The notes under the pieces: generated by a model
Told to the model about the DNA's origin: nothing
Databases searched by the model: none
The model's input: only the letters and a program-made list of their open reading frames with translations
Source: Actinoplanes sp. DH11
GTDB lineage: Bacteria > Actinomycetota > Actinomycetes > Mycobacteriales > Micromonosporaceae
DNA length: 64,000 nucleotides
Direction: 5' to 3'
NCBI RefSeq assembly: GCF_020873875.1
Contig: NZ_JAHWGU010000008.1
Location: 248,001-312,000 of the forward strand
Position numbers and translations under genes: made by a program
In this document: positions 10,097-18,356 of the stretch, piece after piece
Layout of the letters: the number at the start of each line of letters is the position of its first letter
Numbering within the stretch: position 1 is the first letter of the stretch

Positions 10097-11587
10097 GTGC
10101 GGATCCTGTCCGAGACCTCCCGCACCTTCGGTGAGTACCTGCTTCTCCCGAATCTCACCACGGAAAAGTGCACTCCCGACCGGGTCGACCTGTCCACCTC
10201 CCTCGTCCGGCACCCGGTCGGGGAGCAGTCGGCGATCCGTATCGCGACACCGCTGGTCAGCGCGATCATGGGCGCCGTGTCCTCACCCCGGCTGGCGATC
10301 GCCCTCGCCCAGGTCGGTGGCGTGTCCTTCCTGCACCAGAACCAGCCGATCGACGAGCAGGCCGCCATGGTCGCCACCGTCAAACGTCACAAAGCCGGCT
10401 TCCGGCACAACGACGTCAACATCAAACCGTCGGCCACACTCCACGAGGCCGACCTGCTGATGAAGGAGACCGGCCTCGACGTCGTCGTCGTCACCGACGA
10501 CGGCACACCATCCGGCCGCTTCCTCGGCCTCATCACCAGCCGGGACTACAACTTCCACCGCCACCAGCCCGGCGACAGCGTCGAGGCCCGGATGCTGCCG
10601 GTCGCCGACCTGACTACCGCGCCGCAAGGAACATCGCTCGAGCAGGCCAACTCCTTGCTCTGGGACTCCCGCCAGGACGTGCTTCCCATCGTCGACACGA
10701 CCGGCCAGCTGACCGCCCTGGTGCAACGCCGCGACTACGAACTGCACGAACAGTTCCGCACTGAGTCCGTCGACGCCGACAAACGGTTCCGCGTCGGCGC
10801 CGGCGTCAACACCCGCGACTTCACCGACCGGATCCCGGCGCTGGTCGAAGCCGGAGCGGACGTGCTGTGCCTGGACTCCTCCGACGGCTTCTCCGTCTGG
10901 CAGCACCGGGTCATCGAGTTCGTCCGCGAACGGTACGGCGGCACCGTCCGGATCGGGGCGGGCAACGTCGTCGACGCCCGCGGTTTCCGCTACCTCGCCG
11001 AGGCCGGCGCCGACTTCGTCAAGGTCGGCATCGGCGGCGGCAGCATCTGCATCACCCGCGACCAGAAAGGCATCGGCCGCGGCCAGGCGACCGCCCTCGC
11101 CGAAATCGTCCCCGCACGCGACGCCTACGCCGAGAAGACCGGCATGTACGTGCCCGTCTGCTCAGACGGCGGCATCATCCACGACTCCCATATGGCCATC
11201 GCGCTCGCCTTCGGCGCCGACTTCCTCATGCTCGGCCGCTACTTCGCCCGATTCGACGAAAGCCCGGCACCGAAGGTCCGCGGCGCCGGCGGCCAGGTTC
11301 TCAAGGAGTACTGGGGCGAAGGCAGCTCCCGCGCGCGGAACGCCGCCCGCTACGGCGAAGGCGACATGGTCTTCGAAGAGGGCGTCGACGGGTACGTCAA
11401 CTACTCCGGCGCCCTGGCCGACACCGTGAAGGTCACCCTCGCCAAGATCCGGTCGACGATGATCAGCTGCGGCTCGACCACCCTCCGGCAGTTCCACGAC
11501 ACCGCGATCCTTGAGCCGGTCTCCCAGCAAACCTTCGTACAGAACTCTGAGGAGGTCGACCGCAACGACCGGCCGACCGTCGTCTGA
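10097..11587 (+). CDS. guaB: IMP dehydrogenase, unusual clade
   Basis: A 496-residue enzyme of the IMPDH/GMP reductase family, which oxidises IMP to XMP in guanine synthesis. It has an N-terminal barrel segment, two CBS motifs (about 95-215), the catalytic loop [20 protein letters not shown] with Cys318, a phosphate site ([11 protein letters not shown]), and an Arg-Tyr flap (ARYGEG) followed by EGVDGY. The loop departs from the usual bacterial GPGSICTTR and resembles kinetoplastid-type IMPDHs. The GTG at 10097 has AAGGAG at 10084-10089; an upstream in-frame extension to 9998 lacks such support. Given its place beside an NRPS, it may be a pathway enzyme or a resistant second copy rather than the housekeeping guaB. 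The symbol denotes the family. Confidence 0.9.
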   Translation: MRILSETSRTFGEYLLLPNLTTEKCTPDRVDLSTSLVRHPVGEQSAIRIATPLVSAIMGAVSSPRLAIALAQVGGVSFLHQNQPIDEQAAMVATVKRHKAGFRHNDVNIKPSATLHEADLLMKETGLDVVVVTDDGTPSGRFLGLITSRDYNFHRHQPGDSVEARMLPVADLTTAPQGTSLEQANSLLWDSRQDVLPIVDTTGQLTALVQRRDYELHEQFRTESVDADKRFRVGAGVNTRDFTDRIPALVEAGADVLCLDSSDGFSVWQHRVIEFVRERYGGTVRIGAGNVVDARGFRYLAEAGADFVKVGIGGGSICITRDQKGIGRGQATALAEIVPARDAYAEKTGMYVPVCSDGGIIHDSHMAIALAFGADFLMLGRYFARFDESPAPKVRGAGGQVLKEYWGEGSSRARNAARYGEGDMVFEEGVDGYVNYSGALADTVKVTLAKIRSTMISCGSTTLRQFHDTAILEPVSQQTFVQNSEEVDRNDRPTVV

Positions 11588-11640
11588 TCGCACCACGCCT
11601 CGCCACTAGCCCTCCTTGTTCGACGGGTTGTGCCCTTCGC

Positions 11641-11657
11641 ATGGTCTTTGGGACCAT
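11641..11657 (+). terminator. Short hairpin downstream of the IMPDH gene
   Basis: ATGGTC at 11641-11646 and GACCAT at 11652-11657 form a 6-bp stem with a 5-base loop, followed by TTTCC. It could end the biosynthetic transcript or act as a regulatory dyad for the regulator gene starting at 11702. The lack of a long T-run keeps this tentative. Confidence 0.35.
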
Positions 11658-11701
11658 TTCCGGACTGTGACCGACGCCATCCGGACCGGGAAGGAGCGGC
11701 G

Positions 11702-12178
11702 GTGGCGCGAACCGAACCTCAGCGCAATGAACGGTTCCGCGTGGCGCGCACACGCCTTCAATTCACGCGGCAAGCACTCGCAGACGCGGCGAACCAGCAT
11801 TTGCCGCGTCTGTACTCCATGAACGACAACGACATCGGCAAGATCGAAAGAGGCGTGGTTACCTGGCCGGGCTCCGAGCGTCGCGCGGCACTCAGAAAAG
11901 TTCTTGGTGCCGCGACCGATGATGAACTGGGTTCGTCAATTCCCGTGCCATCTTCGCTGGGTCCGGCACTTCCACACAGCGCATTGAGCAGTTCACACCG
12001 CCGGCGGATTCGCTCGCTGCCGGGCGTTTCGACGATGTCGGTCTACCGGAAGGCGCTGATCCGCTTGTAGCCTTCGCTGTCGGCGGACCGGTGAGTGGTC
12101 CATGGCTGGTCCTGCTGGACAACCTTGCGTCACTGGCTGAATCCCTGGGATGGAACGCCGTCCGGCCGTTGGCGGCTA
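11702..12178 (+). pseudogene. XRE/TPR-type regulator, 5' piece (piece 1 of 3)
   Basis: The GTG at 11702 follows AAGGAG at 11691-11696. The product begins with an XRE helix-turn-helix (TRQALADAANQHL, then NDNDIGKIERGVVTWP) closely similar to the paralogous regulator at 20.6 kb. After ATDDELG (about 11931) the natural reading moves to the -1 frame, giving FVNSRAIFAGSG and continuing to LGWNAVRPLAA at the insertion point; this fits one missing G in a G run. An IS5-type element interrupts after 12178. Joined to 13130-13564 and 17195-17559, the pieces make a regulator of about 425 codons, the usual size for this family. Confidence 0.85.
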
Positions 12179-12203
12179 GAGCGCATCTGACGGATCATCA
12201 CGG

Positions 12204-12578
12204 ATGACTGTGGTCGATCGTTGGCGTGTTGTGGCTGGTGATCTGACTGATCAGGAGTGGGAGCGGCTGGAACCGTTGTTGCCGTCCATGGCACCGCAGC
12301 GGGGTGGCCGGTGGCGTGATCACCGGCAGGTGATCAACGGGATCCTGTGGCGGATCGACAACGGCGCGAAGTGGGATCAGATCCCGGAGCGGTACGGTCC
12401 GGCGAAGACATGTTACGACCGTTTCTCCCGGTGGGAGCAGGACGGCACCTGGGCGCGCATCGAGCGGCATCTGCAAACGCAGGCCGATGCCGACGGCGAT
12501 CTCGACTGGCGCGCGCAGGTCGACTCCACCATCGTCCGGGCGCACCAGCACGCCGCCGGGGCGCGTAAAGGGGGCTGA
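12204..12578 (+). CDS. IS5-family transposase, orfA
   Basis: This 124-residue N-terminal part of the transposase contains the DUF4096-like domain (LTDQEWERLEPLLPSM, ILWRIDNGAKWDQIPERYGP) and the first catalytic Asp in QVDSTIVRAHQHAAG. It ends at TGA 12576-12578, just after an AAAGGGGG run where ribosomes can slip into the orfB phase. Start is ATG 12204, 25 bases inside the element. Confidence 0.92.
   Translation: MTVVDRWRVVAGDLTDQEWERLEPLLPSMAPQRGGRWRDHRQVINGILWRIDNGAKWDQIPERYGPAKTCYDRFSRWEQDGTWARIERHLQTQADADGDLDWRAQVDSTIVRAHQHAAGARKGG
12567..12574 (+). other. Probable -1 ribosomal frameshift site of the IS5-type transposase
   Basis: AAAGGGGG sits in the last codons of orfA. A -1 shift here continues as RGLSPADSRAAQGMGRSRGG into orfB, giving a full DDE transposase. 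Slippery A/G runs at the same place are typical of the IS427 group of IS5. No direct evidence of shifting is available from sequence. Confidence 0.7.
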
Positions 12579-12607
12579 GTCCGGCCGACTCGCGGGCAGC
12601 CCAAGGG

Positions 12608-13111
12608 ATGGGTCGCTCGCGAGGAGGACTGACCACCAAACTGCATCTGCTGGCCGAAGGACGTGGGCGCAGCCTGGTCAAGCGGCTCACACCCGGACAG
12701 GCCTCCGACACCAAGGAACTCGTGCCGCTGCTGGACAACGTTGCGGTGGCCCGGCCCGGAGGCATCGGCCGGCCCCGCAAACGGCTTGATCACCTGACTG
12801 CGGACAAGGCGTACGGGTCGAAGGCCAACCGGCGTTCACTGCGAGCCCGGCGGATCCCGCACACCATCCCGGAACGCGATGATGTGCGCAGAAGCCGCGC
12901 TCGTAAGGGATCCCGGGGTGGACGGCCGCCGAACTTCAACGGACAGCGGTACAAGGACCGTAACCAGGTGGAACGGGCCTTCAACAGGCTCAAGCAGTTC
13001 CGGGCCGTCGCCACCCGGTACGACAAGCTCAAAGACCGTTACGAGGCAACGGTAACCATCGCCTCGATCATGATCTGGCTCCGCGCGAAACCCGACCGGA
13101 GCTCACCATGA
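12608..13111 (+). CDS. IS5-family transposase, orfB
   Basis: This is the catalytic C-terminal part of the DDE transposase (167 residues from the internal ATG): GRSRGGLTTKLHLL, the second Asp in LTADKAYGSKANR, and the Glu in RNQVERAFNRLKQFR followed by RYDKL. It is in the -1 phase relative to orfA and is probably made as an OrfAB fusion by slippage at 12567-12574. All three acidic residues are present, so the element may still be active. Confidence 0.92.
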   Translation: MGRSRGGLTTKLHLLAEGRGRSLVKRLTPGQASDTKELVPLLDNVAVARPGGIGRPRKRLDHLTADKAYGSKANRRSLRARRIPHTIPERDDVRRSRARKGSRGGRPPNFNGQRYKDRNQVERAFNRLKQFRAVATRYDKLKDRYEATVTIASIMIWLRAKPDRSSP

Positions 13112-13129
13112 TCCGTCAGACGCGCTCTA

Positions 13130-13564
13130 AGCAGATGCAGAGTCTGGAAGCGCTCCGCCGGCAGGACTCCGAACTGGCCGGACCACTCGCCGTCGCAGAT
13201 GCGCGCTGGTCCGAGTTCATGAGCTGGATATGCGCTAACAACGGCATTCCCGGCGACGATTGGCTGCGTCGAGCACGCCACCGCGCGGAAGCCGCCGGCG
13301 ATGCTGTGGTGGAGGTGTACGTACTCATGCGGCAGAGCCGGTAAGCGCTCGATGCAGGCAATCCCACCTCCGCAGTGGCCCTGTCACGCAAGGCGCTGCA
13401 ATACGGCCCTCTCCCGACCCGCACTCAAGCACTGTGCCTGACGAGGCTGGCCGACGGCCTGTCTTTAGCCGGCAACGAGTCAGGCCTGGAGGCCTTGGAG
13501 ATCGCTCATCAAAGTGTGAAGACCGCTTCGACATCGCCGCAGGACCACATCGCCCGGCACTGCG
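13130..13564 (+). pseudogene. XRE/TPR-type regulator, middle piece (piece 2 of 3)
   Basis: Frame 1 continues the regulator after the IS5-type element: KQMQSLEALRRQ, then FMSWICANNGIPGDDWLRRA and helical repeats ending HIARHC at 13563. A TAA at 13342-13344 interrupts an otherwise continuous repeat domain, so a nonsense mutation is present as well as the insertions. The piece ends where the IS21-type element enters at 13565. Confidence 0.82.
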
Positions 13565-13627
13565 TGTCAGCGCTTTCTGAAAATTGACCCTGTGTGGGTT
13601 CGGGAAAGTTGACCCCCTGACCTGTGG

Positions 13628-14426
13628 TTATGAGCGTTTGGTGCGGGTTTCTCTGGCGAGGAGTTCTCGCCGGTGGCGAGTTCGGTAGGAGTCGCCGGTG
13701 AGGGTGAGGACCTCGGCGTGGTGGACGAGGCGGTCGATCATCGCGGCGGCGACGATGTCGTCGGCGAAGGTCTCGCCCCAACGGCCGAACGGCAGGTTTG
13801 AGGTGACCATGATCGAGGCCTGCTCATAGCGTGAGGCGATGAGCTGGAAGAACAGGTTGGCGGCGTCCTGATCGAAGGGGATGTAGCCCACCTCGTCGAC
13901 CACGATCAGTTTGTAGCGGCGGATCTTCTTCAGCTCGGCGTCGAGCCGTCCGGCTTGGTGCGCGGTGGTGAGCCGGGTGATCCAGTTGCTGGCGGTGTCG
14001 AACAGCACCGAGTAGCCGGCGTGAGCGGCTTTGATGGCCAGGCCGATGGCCAGGTGGGTCTTGCCGATCCCGGGCGGGCCGAGCAGGAGCACGTTCTCGG
14101 CTTTGGCGACGAACGTGCCGGTGGCCAGGTGCGCCAGGACATCGCGGCGCAGTGACGGCAGGTGGTCTAGGTTGAAGTCTTCCAGGGTTTTGACCTGCGG
14201 AAAGTGGGCGGTGCGGATGCGCATCGTGGTGCCCTTGGACTCCCGGTCGGCGACCTGCCGCTGCAACACCGCGGCCAGGTATTCCTCGTGCGACCAGTTC
14301 TCCTCGCGGGCCTGGACGGCCAGTTCCTCCCAGAACGCTGCGATCGTGGGTGTCTTGAGGACCCGGGTCAGATAGCCGATCAGTGAGAGGGTGGTTCGAG
14401 ATCCTTCGGGTTGATCTATACGCTGA
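13628..14426 (-). pseudogene. istB: istB, main part (IS21 helper ATPase), separated from its start
   Basis: IstB is the AAA+ partner of the IS21 transposase. Here SRTTLSLIGYLTRVLKTPT leads into the Walker A GPPGIGKTHLAIGL, Walker B LIVVDEVGYIPF, sensor VTSNLPFGRWGE and the C-terminal IDRLVHHAEVLTLTGDSYR. Everything from about residue 25 to the stop is intact, but the first codons lie 1.4 kb away at 15779-15862 on the far side of a nested element. Internal starts could still give a shortened protein. Confidence 0.88.
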
Positions 14427-15778
14427 GTCCGTTTGGAGATCGTTCTGTGGGTTCGCTGTAGATAGTGATCGCTCGATGGTGTGAAAGATGAATCCCGGTC
14501 ATGACGGTGCCGGTAGCTGCGGCGTTGGCTGGGCATGGGTGATCGAAAGTCGTACCCCAGCGACGTCACTGATGAGCAGTGGGCGTTGCTCGGCCCGTTC
14601 CTGGAAGCCTGGCGGTCCACGCGCGTTTCGGTAGCCGGCCGCACGGGTGAGCATGATCTGCGGGAGGTCGTGAACGCGATCCTCTACCAGACCAGGACCG
14701 GCTGTCAGTGGGCGTATCTGCCGCACGACCTGCCGCAGAAGTCCGCGACCTACTACTACTTCGCCCTGTGGCGTGACGACGGCACCGACCAGGTGATCCA
14801 TGACCTGCTGCGATGCCAGACGAGGGAGAGGGCCGGCCGGCGGGAGGATCCGACCGCAGTCGCGGTCGACACCCAGTCGATCCGGGCCGCGAACCACGTC
14901 CCCGCGGCGACCACCGGCAAGGATGCCGGCAAGAAGGTGCCGGGCCGCAAACGCGGACTGGCCGTGGACGCCCTCGGTCTGATCATCGCCGTGGTCGTGA
15001 CCGCCGCGTCGGTCACCGACAACGCGATCGGCATCAAGCTCCTCGACAAGGTCGCCGAGCACAGCCCGACGGTGACCGTGGCCTGGGTCGATGCCGGGTT
15101 CAAGCAGGACGTCGGCGTGCACGGCGCCGTGCTGGGCATCGACGTGCAGGTCGTCAAACGTACCGACACCCAGCCGGGGTTCGTGCCGGTCAAGAAGCGA
15201 TGGATCGTCGAGCAGGTCTACGGCACCCTGATGCTGCACCGCCGCCTGGCCCGCGAATACGAGAGCCGCCCGGAGTCATCGGTATCGCGAACTCTGTGGG
15301 CGTCGATGGCGACCATGGTCCGCCGGTTGACCGGCACCACCACCCCGACCTGGCGACACGGATAGGCAGGCCCGGTGCACCTCGACACGATCCTCACCCT
15401 CATCGGCGAACGCGAGACCACCGCGGCCGCCACCGCCGGGCGGCTGCGCGAGCAGATCACCCTGCTCTCGGGCGAACTGGGCCGCATCGACCGTGAACTG
15501 GCCGACCTGGCGACCACCCGCAGCATGCTGCAACACCTCGCTGCGACCGAGTTCACCGCCGACGACCCGACCATCGTCAGTTCCGCCTACCAGCAGATCC
15601 TCGCGGTCCTCACCACCGCGACCGCCGGCATGCGGGCCAAGGACGTCTGCCTCGCCCTCGACATCGAGCCCCTACCGAAGAACGTCGAAGGCACCCGAGC
15701 GAAGCTGAAACGCCTGGTCAACCGCGAGGTCGTCACCGAAGACAAGCCGGGAATCTTCGCCCTGATCCAGAAACGGAC
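14427..15778 (+). mobile_element. IS5-like element nested in istB, with passenger gene
   Basis: GTCCGTTT at 14427-14434 and its complement at 15771-15778 are the clearest inverted ends and extend with mismatches to about 16 bases. Flanking triplets CTG (14423-14425) and CTA (15779-15781) may be an imperfect 3-bp duplication. The element carries a transposase and a 135-aa passenger gene. Boundaries are accurate only to a few bases. Confidence 0.75.
14535..15365 (+). CDS. IS5-family transposase of the nested element
   Basis: A 276-residue DDE transposase distinct from the one at 12.2 kb. The N-terminal domain reads SDVTDEQWALLGPFLEAW and RTGCQWAYLPHDLPQKS. The catalytic acids appear in VAVDTQSIRAAN, TVAWVDAGFKQD and KKRWIVEQVYGTL. 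It is uninterrupted in one frame, unlike the split transposase of the outer IS5-type copy. Confidence 0.93.
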   Translation: MGDRKSYPSDVTDEQWALLGPFLEAWRSTRVSVAGRTGEHDLREVVNAILYQTRTGCQWAYLPHDLPQKSATYYYFALWRDDGTDQVIHDLLRCQTRERAGRREDPTAVAVDTQSIRAANHVPAATTGKDAGKKVPGRKRGLAVDALGLIIAVVVTAASVTDNAIGIKLLDKVAEHSPTVTVAWVDAGFKQDVGVHGAVLGIDVQVVKRTDTQPGFVPVKKRWIVEQVYGTLMLHRRLAREYESRPESSVSRTLWASMATMVRRLTGTTTPTWRHG

Positions 15779-15782
15779 CTAA
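15375..15782 (+). CDS. Passenger protein of the nested IS, unknown function
   Basis: This 135-residue protein starts with GTG eight bases after the transposase stop. It has an N-terminal helical, coiled-coil-like half (AATAGRLREQITLLSGELGR) and a C-terminal half resembling a winged helix (RAKLKRLVNREVVTEDKPGI). Its TAA stop lies across the element boundary. A regulatory or accessory role in transposition is possible but unproven. Confidence 0.72.
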   Translation: MHLDTILTLIGERETTAAATAGRLREQITLLSGELGRIDRELADLATTRSMLQHLAATEFTADDPTIVSSAYQQILAVLTTATAGMRAKDVCLALDIEPLPKNVEGTRAKLKRLVNREVVTEDKPGIFALIQKRT

Positions 15783-15862
15783 CCTCCCGGAACGTCCTCT
15801 GATGGGAGCCCGTCACCGGACGCAGCCTGGGCTGGTGTTTTGTTCTTCGTCGCTGTGCTCAC
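15779..15862 (-). pseudogene. istB: istB, displaced 5' end
   Basis: On the minus strand a GTG at 15862 overlaps the istA stop (GTGA) and opens STATKNKTPAQAASGDG and about 25 codons in all before the nested element begins. The 4-base overlap is the standard istA-istB arrangement, so this is the original start of the ATPase gene whose body lies at 13628-14426. Confidence 0.75.
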
Positions 15863-17115
15863 TGGTTACTCGCTTCCGACGGTGGGTTGAAATCGACGCC
15901 GAACAGGGCGTCGTAGTCCGGCAGGGCCCGCATGCTCACGGCATGACCGTCGGCGTGGTAGCGGGTCGCCGCCTGCCGCCGCCGGCGTTGCTCGGCGAAC
16001 TCCTGCCGCAGTGCGGCGGCGGTCTGTTTGTGAACCGGGTCGGTGACCACGGCCTGCTTGGCCCAGCACCGCTGATGCCAAGCGACGAGCTGGCCGTCGC
16101 AGTGGACGGCGACGGTGTCCAAGGTCGCGGTGACGTCGACGAACCGGCCGATCACTCGCGGGTCGACCGAGTAGTCGACGGTGTCGACCCGCACGTAGTA
16201 GTCACGGCCCAGCCGTACTCGTTCACGGAGTCCGACCGCCGGTGCCGTGGGCGGCAGGACCAGCAACGACGGATACTCGACGTCGAGCATGTCGACCGGC
16301 CGGCCCTGGATCGAACGGACCGTGCGGGCGTTGGCGAACGGCAGCCACTCGGCGAGCTGGGCGTTGAAGTCGGCCGGTGATGCGAACGTGCGGCCGGGCA
16401 GGAACGAGGTCTCGAGGAATCCGTTGGCGCGTTCGACCATGCCCTTGAACTCCGCGTCCCGTGGCGGCGCCAGCTGGATCCGGGTGGCGAGGGTGCCGGC
16501 GAACGTTGCCGCCGGGACGCTGACCCGCCCGGTCCCGCCGATCGCTGATTCCCGGTCCCATAGCAGCGTGCTGGTCACCCGGCCGACGCCCTGGATCAGC
16601 AGCCACATCCCGGCCAGGATGTCCCCGGCCTGCCGCGACGGGATCATCACCGCGGTCATGAACCGGGAGAACGCCAACGTCATCACCAGCACCGGCAACA
16701 TCCGCTCCTGACCGGCCGCGACCGGGATCCGCGGCTCCGGGAACCACAGGTCACACTGCGTCAACCGGCCCGGCTCATAGACCACACGGTCCACCGGATC
16801 CACGCCCACATACTCCGGCCGGATCCGCGTCAACAGCTTCTTCAACGGGCTCAGCGAATGCGGCCAGCCAACCCTGCGGGCGATCTCCGGCGCTGGCATC
16901 CGCGGCCATTCGACCAGCAACGCGCGCACCCGTGGCTCGAACGCGTCGGTCACCGATCCGCGCGGCGCCCGCTCGTACTTCGGCGGCCGGTCAGATGCCA
17001 ACGCCGACCGCACCGTGTTCCGAGCGATCTTCAGCCGCCGAGCGATCTCCTTGATGGGCACGCCCTCGGCTCGATGCAGCCGCCGGATCTCAGCCCAATC
17101 CTCCACCTTCAGCAC
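15859..17115 (-). CDS. istA: istA, IS21-family transposase
   Basis: A 418-residue transposase with an N-terminal helix-turn-helix (VPIKEIARRLKIARNTVRSA) and an rve-type DDE core: TQCDLWFPEPR, LLWDRESAIGG and DAEFKGMVERANGFLE. The C-terminal end (about 350-418) is intact. GTG 17115, giving LKVEDWAEIRRLH, is the usual family start; an in-frame TTG at 17130 is an alternative. It runs on the minus strand opposite to the host regulator. Because istB is split, the element is probably immobile unless helped in trans. Confidence 0.9.
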   Translation of the reverse strand: MLKVEDWAEIRRLHRAEGVPIKEIARRLKIARNTVRSALASDRPPKYERAPRGSVTDAFEPRVRALLVEWPRMPAPEIARRVGWPHSLSPLKKLLTRIRPEYVGVDPVDRVVYEPGRLTQCDLWFPEPRIPVAAGQERMLPVLVMTLAFSRFMTAVMIPSRQAGDILAGMWLLIQGVGRVTSTLLWDRESAIGGTGRVSVPAATFAGTLATRIQLAPPRDAEFKGMVERANGFLETSFLPGRTFASPADFNAQLAEWLPFANARTVRSIQGRPVDMLDVEYPSLLVLPPTAPAVGLRERVRLGRDYYVRVDTVDYSVDPRVIGRFVDVTATLDTVAVHCDGQLVAWHQRCWAKQAVVTDPVHKQTAAALRQEFAEQRRRRQAATRYHADGHAVSMRALPDYDALFGVDFNPPSEASNQ

Positions 17116-17194
17116 CCCTTCCAAGATCAAGGAGGAGGGGGTTAACTCTCGCGGATCCCTACGGGGTCACTCTTCAGGAAGCGGCGACACTGCG

Positions 17195-17559
17195 ACGTGC
17201 GGTACATCGACGGGATTCGAGCCCGCTGCCACTACCTGCTGGGAAACCATCAGGAAGCAGCGGCGCTTCTGACGGACGTCCTCGCGGACGAACAGCCAGC
17301 CGGATCGGTTGACCTCGGAATCTGGTACTCCTATCTCGCAGAGACCCACGCGTCACGCCAACCGGAGAAGAGCGCTGAGGCGGCGTTGCAGGCGCTCGCG
17401 TTGTCCCGGGCGGCAGACTCCGCACGCGTTACGCAAGCCCTGCTCCCCGTCGCTGTGACGCTCAGACCGCATCGTCGTCTTGACCTCGTCGACAGATTTC
17501 TCCAGCAGCACAACGCAGCCGTCGCCACTCAACTGTCAGTATCGGAATCATGGACTTGA
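17195..17559 (+). pseudogene. XRE/TPR-type regulator, 3' piece (piece 3 of 3)
   Basis: After the CTGCG duplication, frame 1 resumes with DVRYIDGIRARCHYLLGNH and TPR-like helices (EAAALLTDVLAD, SAEAALQALALSRAADSARV) to a stop at 17559. It overlaps the creatininase-family gene by 10 bases, as expected if the intact regulator was once cotranscribed with it. Confidence 0.82.
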
Positions 17560-18263
17560 TCACCCTTGCCACAACGGCGGACATCCGAGATCGCCAACCT
17601 GGCATAGCGGTTCTGCCCGTCGGCAGTTTCGAGCAGCACGGCCGCTACCTTCCCCTAGCCACCGACACGATCGTCGCGTCAGCCATCGCCGGCGAACTCG
17701 AAACGTCGTACAACGTGCTCGTCCTGCCCCCGATCACCATGTCCTGCTCACACGAACATGCGGCGTGGCCAGGAACTATCAGCCTGAGCCACCGCACCGT
17801 CAGCGCAATGATCGACGACGTGGTGGCCAGCCTCTCCGCTCAGGGTATCGACAAGCTGGCGATCATCAGCGGTCACGGAGGCAACTACTTCCTCAGCAAC
17901 GTGGTCCAGTCAGCGAACGCGGTGACGCCCAAGTCCATGACTCTGTTCCCGAGCCGAGACGACTGGCGGAAGGCACGTCAGGATGCCGCACTCGAGACGG
18001 ACGACCATGAAGACATGCACGCCGGCGAACTCGAGGTGTCCATCTTGCGAGCGGTCACGCCCGACGCACTGCGAGACGGCTTCGAATCTGCCGACCATCG
18101 GTCAAATGCACGGCCTCACCTGCTGATCGAAGGTATGGCGGCCTACACCAGTAGCGGCGTGATCGGCCGCCCCTCAGCTGGGACCGCGGCAAAGGGCAAG
18201 GCGATTCTGGCCAGCCTTGTGGCGTCCTTCGGTGAGCACCTGCACCAGCTCAACGCAGCCTGA
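17550..18263 (+). CDS. Creatininase-family amidohydrolase
   Basis: A 237-residue metalloamidase of the creatininase superfamily, which hydrolyses cyclic or formyl amides; relatives include creatininase, FAPy deformylase and MftE. Metal and catalytic motifs are PVGSFEQHGRYLPLATDT (Glu, His and Asp ligands), SHEHAAWPGTISL, SGHGGNYF and EDMHAGELE. Length fits the family. It starts inside the end of the broken regulator and was probably controlled with it. Whether it serves the biosynthetic locus is unknown. Confidence 0.88.
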   Translation: MDLITLATTADIRDRQPGIAVLPVGSFEQHGRYLPLATDTIVASAIAGELETSYNVLVLPPITMSCSHEHAAWPGTISLSHRTVSAMIDDVVASLSAQGIDKLAIISGHGGNYFLSNVVQSANAVTPKSMTLFPSRDDWRKARQDAALETDDHEDMHAGELEVSILRAVTPDALRDGFESADHRSNARPHLLIEGMAAYTSSGVIGRPSAGTAAKGKAILASLVASFGEHLHQLNAA

Positions 18264-18356
18264 ATGCCAGTTACGCGGCCGTCGATCGCCCGTCCGCACC
18301 GAACTCCTGCCACGCTCGGGCCGTTCGCAAAGAGGCCGCCCATACATGGTTCGCGA

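Larger units (their letters stand above)
12179..13127 (+). mobile_element. IS5-type insertion sequence (949 bp)
   Basis: The inverted ends are GAGCGCATCTGACGGATCAT at 12179 and its near-perfect complement ending at 13127 (one mismatch in 20). They are flanked by a TA duplication at 12177-12178 and 13128-13129. The element carries orfA and orfB of an IS5/IS427-type transposase in overlapping phase. Removing it with one TA copy joins GCT-AAG-CAG in frame in the host regulator gene, which fixes the boundaries. Confidence 0.93.
13565..17189 (-). mobile_element. IS21-family element containing a nested IS (3625 bp total)
   Basis: The left end (TGTCAGCGCTTTCTGAAAAT) and the complement of the right end (TGTCGCCGCTTCCTGAAGAG) match at 16 of 20 positions. 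A 5-bp CTGCG duplication lies at 13560-13564 and 17190-17194. Repeated subterminal TTGACCC-type blocks at each end are typical of IS21. The minus strand encodes istA and istB, overlapping in GTGA, but istB is split by a second element at about 14427-15778. Excision with one CTGCG restores HIARHC-DVRYIDG in frame in the host regulator gene. Confidence 0.93.

Noticed and set aside
15859..17145. Plus-strand open frames across istA
   Set aside because: They are antisense to a clear transposase.
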